A DNA stretch of 64,000 nt, taken from contig NZ_ANHX01000011.1 of the NCBI RefSeq assembly GCF_000316035.1, forward strand, positions 558,001 to 622,000. The letters are read 5' to 3'. Both the position numbers and the translations under genes were made by a program. Source of the DNA: Paenibacillus sp. PAMC 26794. GTDB lineage: Bacteria; Bacillota; Bacilli; Paenibacillales; Paenibacillaceae. The notes beneath the pieces are model-generated. The model was not told the origin of the DNA. It saw only the letters and a list, made by a program, of their open reading frames with translations, and made no database searches. Below are positions 1-9,071 of this stretch, one piece after another (within the stretch, counting starts at the first letter, position 1; every line of letters starts with the position of its first letter).

Positions 1-2572
1 AGTCCCCCGGTTTAATTCGCTGCAGGATCGTATCGAGACGACCGTCTACCATAAAGGATTTACTGCTTCGACCGCCGATCGCATCGTTCACGATCACTGC
101 CCCATTGGAGAAATAACGTCCGAACTGCTGGCCCCATCCTTCTTGAGGAGCCTGCGCTTCACTATAAGATTGCATGGTTGAATCACCAGCCATATAGATC
201 GTTGTTGCCGCACCAGCCGCTTTCTCTGGATATTTCTCGATGATGACGTCTTGGATGTCTATGGCTGTACCCGTGAAGAGAAGATCAAGCTGTCCATCCA
301 CCACAGCAATATCATAGGAATACTCCAGTGGTGCTCCTGCTGTCACATTGGTTACGGCGAGCTTCTGGACGAATTCGGATTTGACTCCAACGTTCGAGTC
401 ATTTGCATCATTGCCCAATCGCAGCGTCACCTTATAGTTGGCATTTGGCAGGTCAACGGCAAATGTCGTGCCTGTCGCGACCGAAACCTCATTTTCTCCG
501 ACGGTAACACCGCTTGTATCTTTGAAGCCGTATCCCGGATCTTGTGCGTAGAGCGTATCCTGTATGTTCGTACTTCCTGACGCAGTCTCTGTACCAAAAT
601 TAAAGCGGTAGGCCGGCTCCAGCATTTCAGCTTCACGAGTCAGCGCCAGATCGGCTTTAGGGAATGTCGTAGCTTCCGCTCCAAGATAAAAGCCGGTATG
701 AGGCGGTTGGTTGTAGGCTACATTTTGCCAAGCTACGCCAAGTCGATACACAGGGTCCTGCATCAGCGTAGGGATGCGATAGTCTGAAGGAATGGTCGTT
801 GTGTAGAGACGATACTCCGAACTATCTTCGCTCCGCAACAGAAGCTCCTCACGCCAGTCGCCCAGAATGTCCGCCTGAAGTGCCGGATTGCCTTTGGTAT
901 GGTTGTTCGTTAACGTACCGGTTGCCCGGAAGATTTCATTCAGCTTTTTGTTTTGGTAATCCCACTTATAGATGAGCGGAATTCCTTTGGCTGTGCTATT
1001 ATCCCACTCATGATCCAACAGCTCCCGCTGAAGATCTCCATCCCACCAGATGGCGAAATTGGCGGTTTTGGGCCCTTCCTCCACAGTGTAGATAGCCTCT
1101 CCGGCTGCTGAATAGGTATTGGTTACAGGTACACTTTGCCCGTTGGTAACGGTCGTGGCCCATGATTCGTAACCTGGATAGTTCGGATCAATGTCCGCCG
1201 ACATCCCGCGACCGGTGTCAAAACCTGTTTTCTCACCCCAGAGGATTTCACCTGTTGCCGCATCGCGCATCTCCAGTCCGTATGCCGCATCCGAATGTTC
1301 ATGCACGCTTACGACCTGATAGCCCTCCCGGTTCGGATCGAGCTGGCCGGCGTGCATGGCGTCACCGTGGCCGAGTCCGGTGCTGTACAGCAAGCTGCCG
1401 TCATCATCAATGGCCAAGGCGCCAAACATAATTTCGTCCTTGCCGTCCTTGTCGACATCCAGCACACTTAGATTATGGTTGCCCTGTGATTGATATTGTG
1501 ATCCTGCTTCGTTTGTGTCGAACGTCCAGCGCTTGACGAGTTCCCCACCAACATAATCATAAGCAACAAGCACAGTGCGGGTATAATAACCCCGGCTCAT
1601 TATGACACTTGGCTTCGTACCGTCCAGATAAGCAATCGCGCCAAGGAACCGATCTACACGGTTGCCATAGCCGTCACCCCAATCGCTGACATTGCCTCTT
1701 GGCGGATCATAATTCACCGTGGATACGGCTGCACCAGTCTCACCGTCAAACAGCGTGAGATATTCCGGCCCCGATAGTATGTATCCGCCGTCGTTGCGAT
1801 AATCCTTCGTCCCGTCACCAATGACTGTGCCTTGGCCGTCCTTCGTGCCGTCCGCCGTCTTGACAACAACCTCGGCCTTTCCGTTGCCATCCAGGTCATA
1901 CACCATTAACTGTGTATAATGCGCTCCGGCGCGGATATTGACCCCCAGGTCAATCCTCCACAGCTTTGTGCCGTCCAGTTTGATGGCATCGATATAGACG
2001 TTGCCAGTATAACCGGCCTGAGAATTGTCCTTGGAGTTGCTCGGACTCCACAGGAAGACGATCTCATATTCGCCATCCCCGTCCAAGTCAGCTACGGAAG
2101 CGTCACCTGCATAATAGGAGTAGGTTCCACCGTCCTTGGTCCGTCCGTCGGCTGGTTTATCCAGCGGAATAGGCAGATAATCGTTATGCCAGACCGATAC
2201 AACTTCCGGCTGCATTTGCTCTTTGCCTGCAATAACGGTGGAGAGCTGATATTGCGAGCTGTCGAAACCAGTGGTGTCCATATAGTTAGTCACATCGCTT
2301 ATGGGCGATGTGTTCACTTTGGTTCCGTTTTTATATATGTTGAAAGCGATATCATCTGGATCGTTGTTTAAATACCTCCAGCTTAAAAAAACGCCGTTGT
2401 CTACAAGAACCGCAACCAACCCCCGGTTAAGATACTCTGCTTGGCGACCCGGCAGGCTGCTTGATGACTCTGCACGTATCGGCGCCGGAGGGACAGCCAG
2501 TGAAATAACCATAAGGAGTGCTAAAAAAGAGACAAACATCGATTTCTGGATGGAAACAGTTCTTCGGATCAT
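1..2572 (-). CDS. Secreted rhamnogalacturonan lyase (PL11) fused to a CE12-type acetylesterase; 3' end outside window
   Basis: I translated this from the minus strand; it stays open to the window edge (857 codons visible). The ATG at 2572 follows a strong TAAGGAGGAG site. Residues 1 to about 33 form a signal peptide. Residues of about 40-620 match the YesW/YesX-type rhamnogalacturonan lyase fold, with many Asp/Gly-rich propeller-blade motifs such as DLDGDGEYEI and DVDKDGKDEI. A beta-sandwich of about 655-780 (starting near YRFNFGTETA) resembles the N-terminal module of YxiM-type esterases. The visible end starts an SGNH hydrolase: block I is AGDSTMQSY and a conserved GGRSSKSF follows. Inferred role: extracellular cleavage and deacetylation of the rhamnogalacturonan I backbone of pectin. 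The SGNH catalytic Ser is visible, while its Asp/His block lies outside the window. The divergent AraC gene and a cre site suggest substrate induction plus glucose repression. Confidence 0.85.
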   Translation of the reverse strand, partial: MIRRTVSIQKSMFVSFLALLMVISLAVPPAPIRAESSSSLPGRQAEYLNRGLVAVLVDNGVFLSWRYLNNDPDDIAFNIYKNGTKVNTSPISDVTNYMDTTGFDSSQYQLSTVIAGKEQMQPEVVSVWHNDYLPIPLDKPADGRTKDGGTYSYYAGDASVADLDGDGEYEIVFLWSPSNSKDNSQAGYTGNVYIDAIKLDGTKLWRIDLGVNIRAGAHYTQLMVYDLDGNGKAEVVVKTADGTKDGQGTVIGDGTKDYRNDGGYILSGPEYLTLFDGETGAAVSTVNYDPPRGNVSDWGDGYGNRVDRFLGAIAYLDGTKPSVIMSRGYYTRTVLVAYDYVGGELVKRWTFDTNEAGSQYQSQGNHNLSVLDVDKDGKDEIMFGALAIDDDGSLLYSTGLGHGDAMHAGQLDPNREGYQVVSVHEHSDAAYGLEMRDAATGEILWGEKTGFDTGRGMSADIDPNYPGYESWATTVTNGQSVPVTNTYSAAGEAIYTVEEGPKTANFAIWWDGDLQRELLDHEWDNSTAKGIPLIYKWDYQNKKLNEIFRATGTLTNNHTKGNPALQADILGDWREELLLRSEDSSEYRLYTTTIPSDYRIPTLMQDPVYRLGVAWQNVAYNQPPHTGFYLGAEATTFPKADLALTREAEMLEPAYRFNFGTETASGSTNIQDTLYAQDPGYGFKDTSGVTVGENEVSVATGTTFAVDLPNANYKVTLRLGNDANDSNVGVKSEFVQKLAVTNVTAGAPLEYSYDIAVVDGQLDLLFTGTAIDIQDVIIEKYPEKAAGAATTIYMAGDSTMQSYSEAQAPQEGWGQQFGRYFSNGAVIVNDAIGGRSSKSFMVDGRLDTILQRIKPGD

Positions 2573-2675
2573 TCGATTAACTCCTCCTTATCTAAAAATT
2601 CATTTTTAGAATCATCAGTTCGATCCTGCCCAGCTTGTTGTCATATGAACACAATTTACAGCCACCTCCTCTTTA

Positions 2676-2689
2676 TGTTACCGCTTACA
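2676..2689. promoter_or_regulatory. cre site (CcpA catabolite repression)
   Basis: TGTTACCGCTTACA matches the consensus TGWNANCGNTNWCA at every defined position and is nearly palindromic, so it reads on both strands. It lies about 100 bp upstream of both the pectin enzyme (minus) and the AraC gene (plus). Catabolite repression of one or both is the expected effect; which promoter it overlaps cannot be decided from the sequence. Confidence 0.7.
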
Positions 2690-2780
2690 TTTATCTTACA
2701 GGTCTAAAAAAAGACAGACAATCTAAAAAATGTGACGTATTATATAAGATAATTGACTTTTTTAGGAAGGAGATGAAACG

Positions 2781-3653
2781 ATGGTTCATACGGTCTCTTA
2801 TGCTTTTCGTAATGACGATACATCAATCATGACACTGGACTCTATTGGATGGCAGATCGTTTCTAGCGAGGAATATCGTTGTCCAAGTGATGATAGACCG
2901 GACCCGGGACACGTCGTTTTTCAATACACACTGAATGGTCAGGGTTATCTGGATATTGAAAATCAAACGATTCCTTTACCAAAGGGGCATGCCCTACTTG
3001 TCAAAATCTCTGGAGAACATTGCTATTACTATAAACAAGAGAACAACGAACCATGGGAATTTATATGGATCAACATTCGCGGGGATGAAGCTAACCGAAT
3101 TTGGGATATGATGCATGATAATGAGGGACATGTCATTCGACGAAATGCGGACTCTCCCTTGATTCAAGAGTTATGGCAAATTATCCATTTGATTCATCAA
3201 GAGAAGGTTACGGACAAGTATCGATTGTCCATGCAAGTCTATCGGTGGTTGCTTATCTTAGTGCAGACGAGTCGGGATGCGGAGAGGGATATCGGTGCGC
3301 TTTCCATAACAACGATTGAAAAATGTAAAAAGTTTATCCGAGAGAATTATGCATCTCCATTGACGTTGGATCTTCTAGCCAGCCATTGCGATATCAATAA
3401 ACACTACTTGTGCAGGTTATTTCAGAAATCCGAGAAAACATCACCGTTAGCCTATCTCAAAGACAGACGCATTGAGGTTGCAATCCGACTACTGCGCACA
3501 ACGGAACTTCCGATTTCCCAAATTGGTCAACAATGCGGGTTTGAGAGTCCCAGCTATTTCGGCAAAGTTTTTCGGCAATATATGTCCATGTCACCCAAAG
3601 AATATCGCTTGAATAAGTTAGAGTTTCCTTATGAGGCCATCTATTATGAATAA
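2781..3653 (+). CDS. AraC-family transcriptional regulator
   Basis: This 290-residue protein has an N-terminal cupin-like sugar-sensing half (about 20-150, with a PLPKGHALLVK strand) and a C-terminal double helix-turn-helix (about 185-282). The signature near the end, GFESPSYFGKVFRQY followed by SPKEYR, is typical of AraC regulators. The start is the ATG preceded by AGGAAGGAG. It is transcribed away from the pectin lyase-esterase across about 210 bp that hold a cre site, so it is likely the local activator of that gene. The ligand cannot be read from sequence. Confidence 0.9.
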   Translation: MVHTVSYAFRNDDTSIMTLDSIGWQIVSSEEYRCPSDDRPDPGHVVFQYTLNGQGYLDIENQTIPLPKGHALLVKISGEHCYYYKQENNEPWEFIWINIRGDEANRIWDMMHDNEGHVIRRNADSPLIQELWQIIHLIHQEKVTDKYRLSMQVYRWLLILVQTSRDAERDIGALSITTIEKCKKFIRENYASPLTLDLLASHCDINKHYLCRLFQKSEKTSPLAYLKDRRIEVAIRLLRTTELPISQIGQQCGFESPSYFGKVFRQYMSMSPKEYRLNKLEFPYEAIYYE

Positions 3654-3711
3654 CCAAACCGCCGTTTGCTAGTCGTCTTTGGATTGGGAACTGCTCTTAT
3701 ACCAATACAAT

Positions 3712-3739
3712 AAAAAAAGCCGCTAGAATAGCGACTTTT
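3712..3739 (-). terminator. Intrinsic terminator of the SDR gene
   Basis: On the minus strand the RNA reads GTCGCTA-TTC-TAGCGGC followed by seven T. The stem contains one G-U pair that works only in this orientation. The same hairpin recurs after three other minus-strand genes in the window (near 45831, 58173 and 59584). Confidence 0.8.
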
Positions 3740-3780
3740 AATGGAACTATGTTCTTTGTGTGCTTCGACATTTGCTGCAC

Positions 3781-4518
3781 TTATTGTGCGGTGTATCCTC
3801 CATCTATGATCAGGCTATTTCCTGTCATATATGAAGAATCGTCGCTAGCTAGGAACAGAACGGCTTTGGCCATCTCTTCTGCTTGACCCAGACGTTTCAT
3901 TGGTGTTGCCGCAGAAAGTGCTTGTTTGCTCTCTTCCGGGATAATTGGTGTATCGATGAAGCCAGGGCAAAGGGAGTTCACCCGAATATTCTGCTCAGCA
4001 TACTCCAGCGCTAGCGAACGAGTCAGATTCACAACGCCGCCTTTAGCTGCATTGTAGGCTGCTGAACCAGGCGAACCAACCCATCCGTACATGGACGCCG
4101 TGTTGACGATTGTGCCTCCACCAATTTTGAGCATTTCGCGGATCGATTCACGAGCGACCAAGAATACGCCGTCCAGATCAACATTGACTGTATTGCGCCA
4201 TTCGGCATAATCAAGCTCATGCGTCGGATGAACACGTCCGATTCCCGCATTGTTGAATACGATATCCACTTGACCAAATGCTTCTACGGTTTGTTTGAAA
4301 ATCTCAGAAACCTCTTCTTCACTTGTTATGTTTGCTTTAATAAAGAGAGCCTCTGCTTTAAGCGCTTTCAGTTCCTGCTCAAACGCCTTGCCTTTTTCTT
4401 CATTCAGATCCACCAAGACCACTTTAGCGCCTTGGGAAACGAATAAGAGAGCTGTCGCTGCACCAATCCCGGATGCTCCTCCTGTGATGACTGCAACTTT
4501 ATCTTGAAGTTTGCCCAT
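3781..4518 (-). CDS. Short-chain dehydrogenase/reductase (SDR)
   Basis: This classical 245-residue SDR has the dinucleotide motif TGGASGIGAA near the N-terminus, NNAG around residue 90, a catalytic Ser in NTASMYGW, and YNAAK (Tyr/Lys pair) around residue 155. Asp in VVLVDLNE after the second strand favours NAD(H) over NADP(H). The C-terminal YMTGNSLIIDGGYTAQ is typical of FabG-like alcohol and sugar dehydrogenases. The ATG follows GGGGA. It is divergent from a TetR gene across a perfect palindrome, which suggests direct repression by that protein. The substrate is unknown. A sugar dehydrogenase feeding the neighbouring xylonate operon is possible, because Caulobacter xylose dehydrogenase is an SDR, but nothing here proves it. 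Confidence 0.9.
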   Translation of the reverse strand: MGKLQDKVAVITGGASGIGAATALLFVSQGAKVVLVDLNEEKGKAFEQELKALKAEALFIKANITSEEEVSEIFKQTVEAFGQVDIVFNNAGIGRVHPTHELDYAEWRNTVNVDLDGVFLVARESIREMLKIGGGTIVNTASMYGWVGSPGSAAYNAAKGGVVNLTRSLALEYAEQNIRVNSLCPGFIDTPIIPEESKQALSAATPMKRLGQAEEMAKAVLFLASDDSSYMTGNSLIIDGGYTAQ

Positions 4519-4633
4519 GAATAAATCCCCAGTATAATATTTTGAATAGCGCCTATATAAATAGTGTTATATGATGTTTACAAAACTAATTCTATGCTTA
4601 AAATTGTAACAATCCAATCATTAAGATGTGACC

Positions 4634-4656
4634 AAGTGTCTACCTCGTAGACACTT
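4634..4656. promoter_or_regulatory. Palindromic operator between SDR and tetR genes
   Basis: AAGTGTCTAC, three bases, then GTAGACACTT: a perfect inverted repeat with 10-bp arms, 36 bp upstream of the TetR start and 115 bp upstream of the SDR start. A further partial copy of the half-site (TATGTCTA) lies at about 4665. Size and position fit a TetR-family operator for autoregulation and SDR repression. Confidence 0.7.
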
Positions 4657-4692
4657 TATAAAACTATGTCTATATTTATAGGAGTTTTTTGA

Positions 4693-5307
4693 ATGAATAA
4701 TGAACTTATTGTGACATCTCAACATCGTAATCGAACCAAGGAGCACCTAAAAACTGCTCTGATTCAGCTCATTAAGAAAAAAGGATTCCATGGTGTTTCT
4801 GTCAAAGACATCGTTGATCAGGCGGGTTATAATCGCAGCACGTTTTATTTACACTATCAGGATAAATATATTCTCGCCGAAGAGTTGTTGAGTATGACAC
4901 TCGAAGGATTGAGGGGCGCAGTAGGTAAACCCTATTGGCACGGTCAAAAGGTTTCAACAAACAAGCTGGATGCCGAATCTTTTCAAATCGTGGATTATAT
5001 CTACGAGCACCGTGACTTCTTCGAACTGATTCAATACGATGATACGTTACCCGGTTTACATACAGGCTTTCCACAAACCATACTCAAAATCTATCAGGAG
5101 CAATTTGTCTTTGAGACGATCAACAACTCCCCAGTTAACATGGACTATTTCAAGTACTATACCGCCTACGGTTTTTTTGGACTATTGAACAATTGGATAT
5201 TAAGCGGATATCGTGAATCACGCGAGGCATTTATCAAAAACGTGATTGAACTCACCAAAACGCACATTCAATCTTTTCATTATGTCGGTAACACGTTTGA
5301 TGCATGA
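4693..5307 (+). CDS. TetR/AcrR-family transcriptional regulator
   Basis: This protein of 204 residues has a TetR helix-turn-helix at about 14-60, with the diagnostic recognition stretch NRSTFYLHYQDK. The C-terminal ligand domain resembles the TetR_C group found with YxaF/DhaS-like regulators and has no assignable ligand. The ATG follows AGGAG. It lies head to head with the SDR gene and beside the palindrome at 4634-4656, so it probably represses itself and the SDR. Confidence 0.88.
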   Translation: MNNELIVTSQHRNRTKEHLKTALIQLIKKKGFHGVSVKDIVDQAGYNRSTFYLHYQDKYILAEELLSMTLEGLRGAVGKPYWHGQKVSTNKLDAESFQIVDYIYEHRDFFELIQYDDTLPGLHTGFPQTILKIYQEQFVFETINNSPVNMDYFKYYTAYGFFGLLNNWILSGYRESREAFIKNVIELTKTHIQSFHYVGNTFDA

Positions 5308-5340
5308 TCACGAGTAAGTTGATTAATTAGGTACATACAT

Positions 5341-5369
5341 AAAAAAGTCGCTATATAAGCGACTTTTTT
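5341..5369. terminator. Bidirectional terminator between tetR and xylosidase genes
   Basis: AAAAAAGTCGCT, five bases, AGCGACTTTTTT. The perfect stem with A and T tracts on both sides can end transcription from both converging genes. Confidence 0.85.
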
Positions 5370-5399
5370 GAGTGTCCCCTCCTCCTTCCAAGAAGACCG

Positions 5400-7016
5400 T
5401 CACATGGTATCCAAAGCACCCGCTTCGTATTTTGTTTCCTTATACACAAAGTAATCAAAATCGGCATGTTTTCGGGTTCCACCTAGATCCTGCACACAAA
5501 GACCGATATAGGTTCCCGTAAACCGGATATACTCCGGAGATTCATCGGACAGATGTGTGATATCAACCCACTCGCCTGCATGATTCCAGGATGAATCACT
5601 ATTTAACGCATAGTAAAAGCGGACGCGATCATGATCAACCACAGCCTTTAAGCGGAGCGTATTCCCCGACTCTAGCGGAATATCCTCCAGCAGTTCGTCG
5701 TATACCCCGTATTTGGACTGAATGATCCCCAGACAGAGCCCTTTCTCCTCATGATAAGTTACACGTAAGTAGAGATAGTCCTGGGTATCGTAGTACAAAA
5801 TCAATCCTGCCATTTGCTGTGGATGGTCCGGCGCAAATTCCAGACACGTCTCGGCTTCACACTCCAAGGCCTGAAGTCTCCGTGCGATCATGCTTTGCCT
5901 GTGGGTTGAACTCATCGACTCCATGCCGTGCAAGCGCAAGTAACTGGGACGTTCCGTCAAGCTGAGCCAAGTCAAATCGGGTGGAATGCGAAGTGTATTC
6001 CAATCATGCCGAAGCTCAAAGTGATCAAAATGATCCATTTCAGCAATCGGCTCAAACGGATGTGACGGAATCATCGGTGCAGGTACCTGAACCTCCGGAT
6101 ATCGGTCACCGCTCGCAAGTCTCAGCCAGCCGTCCTCGCTCCACGTACACGGCTGAAGTGCGGTCTCACGTCCAAGAATGCAATATTTGTGATGAACGGG
6201 GCGTCCGACCAGATGAGCCATGTACCATTCCCCGGTATGCGTTTCGAGGAGACTGCCGTGGCCTGCCTTTTGCAGAGCTAAATCCGGTCTGCCGTAAGAA
6301 GTAAGGATCGGATTGGCAGGATCGACCTCATAAGGGCCATGTAACGTGCGAGAACGTGCTACCGTCACCGCATGCTCATAACCGGTTCCCCCTTCAGCCG
6401 TAATGAGATAATAATAGTCCTTATGTTTATACAGATGCGGCGCTTCTGTCAGGCCTAATTCTGTTCCCTTAAATATGTTAACGGCCGGTCCGATCAGCTT
6501 GTGTTCCTGGACGGAATATTCCTGAAGAACGATGCCTGCAAACCGATTTTTGCCCTTACGGTGATCCCATATCATATTGACCAGCCATTTACGTCCGTCT
6601 TCATCATGAAAGAGGGAAGGATCAAAACCGCTGCTGTTCAGATACATTGGATCGGACCAAGGTCCCTCGATATCCGTTGCGGTTACTAGGTAATTGTGGG
6701 TATCTTTAAAAGCCCCTACCCGGCTTTTGACATCGGTGTAGATCAGGTAAAACACGCCGTTGTCGTAACTAAGACAGGGTGCCCATACCCCTCCGGAATT
6801 AATGTTGCCCTCCATGTTCAACTGCGTTACACGAGTCAGCGGAGAAGCGATTGGCCGCCAATGAACCAGATCCCGGGAATGGTGAATCCGTACACCAGGG
6901 AACCAATCAAAGGTGGAAGTGGCGATATAATAATCCTCTCCCGCTCGGCATATGGACGGATCGGGATGGAAACCGGGAAGGATGGGATTGGTGATCATAT
7001 TCTTGATCTTATTCAT
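5400..7016 (-). CDS. xynB: GH43 beta-1,4-xylosidase (XynB-like), cytosolic
   Basis: The first of several ATG codons gives an implausible basic extension. The better start is at 7016, after GGAGG with 8-nt spacing, giving 538 residues, the usual size of family members. There is no signal peptide, so it acts on imported xylo-oligosaccharides. The five-bladed GH43 propeller occupies about 1-310: the base Asp is in GFHPDPS, the middle Asp in SGFDPSLF and the acid Glu in LTEAPH. A C-terminal beta-sandwich (about 330-530) of the GH43 accessory type follows. It is the last gene of the xylonate-degrading operon, 62 bp after the dehydratase, which ties xylan breakdown to an oxidative xylose route. An alternative substrate is alpha-L-arabinofuranosides, common in GH43. 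Confidence 0.87.
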   Translation of the reverse strand: MNKIKNMITNPILPGFHPDPSICRAGEDYYIATSTFDWFPGVRIHHSRDLVHWRPIASPLTRVTQLNMEGNINSGGVWAPCLSYDNGVFYLIYTDVKSRVGAFKDTHNYLVTATDIEGPWSDPMYLNSSGFDPSLFHDEDGRKWLVNMIWDHRKGKNRFAGIVLQEYSVQEHKLIGPAVNIFKGTELGLTEAPHLYKHKDYYYLITAEGGTGYEHAVTVARSRTLHGPYEVDPANPILTSYGRPDLALQKAGHGSLLETHTGEWYMAHLVGRPVHHKYCILGRETALQPCTWSEDGWLRLASGDRYPEVQVPAPMIPSHPFEPIAEMDHFDHFELRHDWNTLRIPPDLTWLSLTERPSYLRLHGMESMSSTHRQSMIARRLQALECEAETCLEFAPDHPQQMAGLILYYDTQDYLYLRVTYHEEKGLCLGIIQSKYGVYDELLEDIPLESGNTLRLKAVVDHDRVRFYYALNSDSSWNHAGEWVDITHLSDESPEYIRFTGTYIGLCVQDLGGTRKHADFDYFVYKETKYEAGALDTM

Positions 7017-7078
7017 GGAAGAAACCTCCGGTATGAAAGTAATGATCTGTACAACAGCAGATACACGAAAGGTAGATA

Positions 7079-9055
7079 TTAGTACCAGCCCAGCGCTTTT
7101 TTGCCGGCTTCCAGGGCGGTTATGATCCGCTCTACATCGTACACATTCCCTCTCCATGTCCCACCGCTGACCGATTGCAATGCAGCCCAGAGCTTTGTAT
7201 CATCCGGCAAAGCTTCATCAGGCCTCATATCCGGATGGAAGGGCCTTTGTGCTAGGATGAGAGCACCTTCTTCCGGCGAAAACTCCAGATCTCCTTCTCC
7301 GACAAAGTTAATGCTGCCCTCCAGCGTGTTACGATCAACCGCGATGTCAATCAGGTCTCCGTTCCGCAGCTTGCCAATCGGTCCGCCTGCCAGCGCTTCG
7401 GGGCCAACATGACCAATACACGCTCCGGTGGAAACACCGGAGAACCGGGCATCCGTAATCAGTGACACGTATTTGCCAAAAGGCAAATGTTTAAGCGCAG
7501 ATGTAAGCTGGTACGTCTCCTCCATTCCGGTTCCCGATGGACCTCGCCCAAGAAGCACAACAACGTCGCCAGCCAGAATACCTCCGGTCTTAATCGCATG
7601 GATCGCCTCACGTTCAGTGGTAAACACCTTTGCTCTGCCACGATGACGGTATACGCCACGCTCATCCAGCACATCGGGATCAATAGAGGTGGATTTGATG
7701 ACAGAACCTTCCGGAGCGATATTCCCGGTTGGAAATGTTACGGTCGATGAGATTCCAAGCCGCTGAGCGTGTTCTACACTCATGATGACACTGTCCGGAT
7801 CGATGCCGTCCTGTTCTTTCAACTGCTTCCGCATGAGATGACGGCGTTCCGACGATTCCCACCAGTCTAGTACCTGACCCAATGAAGTACCTGTAACCGT
7901 TGGTACAGACTCATCCAACAGACCAAGCTGTCTGAGGTGGAGCATGACCTCCGGTACACCTCCGGCCTGAAAGACACGTATGGTCGGATAAAAGATCGGT
8001 CCGTTTGGCAGGGCACTAACCAGCCTCGGAACATTTTTGTTGACCTGTATCCAGTCCTGTACTGTAGGTACGGTTAAACCGGCGGCATGGGCAATCGCCG
8101 GTATGTGAAGAAGCAGATTGGTCGATCCGCCAAACGCGGCATGAACGGTCATCGCATTGCGAATGGATGCATCCGTGACAATGTCTTCCATCCTCATCCC
8201 CTGTGACTCCATATGGATGAGTGCACGTGACGATTGGCGCGCCATTTCAAACCAGATGGGCTGCCCGGAAGGTGCAAGCGCGGCATGAGGCACTGTCATA
8301 CCCAGTGCCTCTGCTACAACCTGGGCTGTAGCCGCAGTACCTAGAAACTGACAGCCTCCTCCCGGTGTAGCACAAGCTCGACATCCTAAATCCGACGCCA
8401 TTTCCAGAGAAAGCTCCCCGTTGACGTACCGTGCACCGATGGTCTGAATTTTACCGGCATCCTCTCCATCGGTAGGAGGAAGTGTGACGCCGCCGGGAAC
8501 GATTACACCAGGCAATTGCGGCATGCCAGCAAGCGCGAGCATCATCGCTGGAAGACCTTTGTCACAAGTGGCAACACCAAGCACGCCTTTACGTGTTGGC
8601 AGCGAGCGAATCAGTCTGCGAAATACCATAGCGGCATCGTTCCGGTACGGAAGCGAGTCAAACATGCCGGTCGTTCCCTGTGATCTGCCGTCACACGGAT
8701 CGCTGACATATCCAGCAAACGGGATTCCTCCCCGGCTTGAAATTTCTTCTGCGGCAGCCTTCATCAGCAGGCCGACCTCCCAGTGGCCGGTATGGTAACC
8801 GAGTGCTGCCGGGCTGCCGTCCTCATTGCGAATGCCACCTTGTGTACTTAAGATCAGGAATTGTTTTCCGTTCAATTCCCCGGGCTTCCAGCCCATTCCA
8901 ACATTCTGGGACATGCCAAACAAGTCGCCGCTTGGAGCATTTCGCAGCAAATCATCCGTTAAAGGCAGACGTCCGGCAGCCCCTGGAGCATGTGCTATGA
9001 TATCGAAGCAGTTGGACGCGGTCTCTCCCATAATCGACGTAATCTGTCCGTACAT
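7079..9055 (-). CDS. yjhG: D-xylonate dehydratase, YjhG/YagF type (IlvD/Edd family)
   Basis: This 658-residue member of the Fe-S IlvD/Edd dehydratases belongs to the long YjhG/YagF branch. Visible features are [19 protein letters not shown] near residue 70, candidate cluster ligands in [10 protein letters not shown] and VATCDKGLP, the glycine-rich [18 protein letters not shown], and a C-terminal swivel domain with [12 protein letters not shown] and DARFSG. Family role: D-xylonate to 2-keto-3-deoxy-D-xylonate. The ATG follows GGGAGG. It is third in the operon, 16 bp after the aldehyde dehydrogenase. The neighbouring FAH-family enzyme and the dehydrogenase indicate the Weimberg branch rather than aldol cleavage. 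Confidence 0.85.
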   Translation of the reverse strand: MYGQITSIMGETASNCFDIIAHAPGAAGRLPLTDDLLRNAPSGDLFGMSQNVGMGWKPGELNGKQFLILSTQGGIRNEDGSPAALGYHTGHWEVGLLMKAAAEEISSRGGIPFAGYVSDPCDGRSQGTTGMFDSLPYRNDAAMVFRRLIRSLPTRKGVLGVATCDKGLPAMMLALAGMPQLPGVIVPGGVTLPPTDGEDAGKIQTIGARYVNGELSLEMASDLGCRACATPGGGCQFLGTAATAQVVAEALGMTVPHAALAPSGQPIWFEMARQSSRALIHMESQGMRMEDIVTDASIRNAMTVHAAFGGSTNLLLHIPAIAHAAGLTVPTVQDWIQVNKNVPRLVSALPNGPIFYPTIRVFQAGGVPEVMLHLRQLGLLDESVPTVTGTSLGQVLDWWESSERRHLMRKQLKEQDGIDPDSVIMSVEHAQRLGISSTVTFPTGNIAPEGSVIKSTSIDPDVLDERGVYRHRGRAKVFTTEREAIHAIKTGGILAGDVVVLLGRGPSGTGMEETYQLTSALKHLPFGKYVSLITDARFSGVSTGACIGHVGPEALAGGPIGKLRNGDLIDIAVDRNTLEGSINFVGEGDLEFSPEEGALILAQRPFHPDMRPDEALPDDTKLWAALQSVSGGTWRGNVYDVERIITALEAGKKALGWY

Positions 9056-9071
9056 GATAGCCTCCCACAGT

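Noticed and set aside
2301..2832. Small plus-strand frames ahead of the first AraC gene
   Set aside because: They overlap the start of the lyase gene and its control region, lack ribosome sites and show no family resemblance.
5981..6304. Plus-strand open frame inside the GH43 xylosidase gene
   Set aside because: Antisense shadow of a well-supported gene; no ribosome site, low-complexity composition and no recognisable domain. The same applies to the many open frames opposite the dehydratase, SecA2 and giant protein genes.
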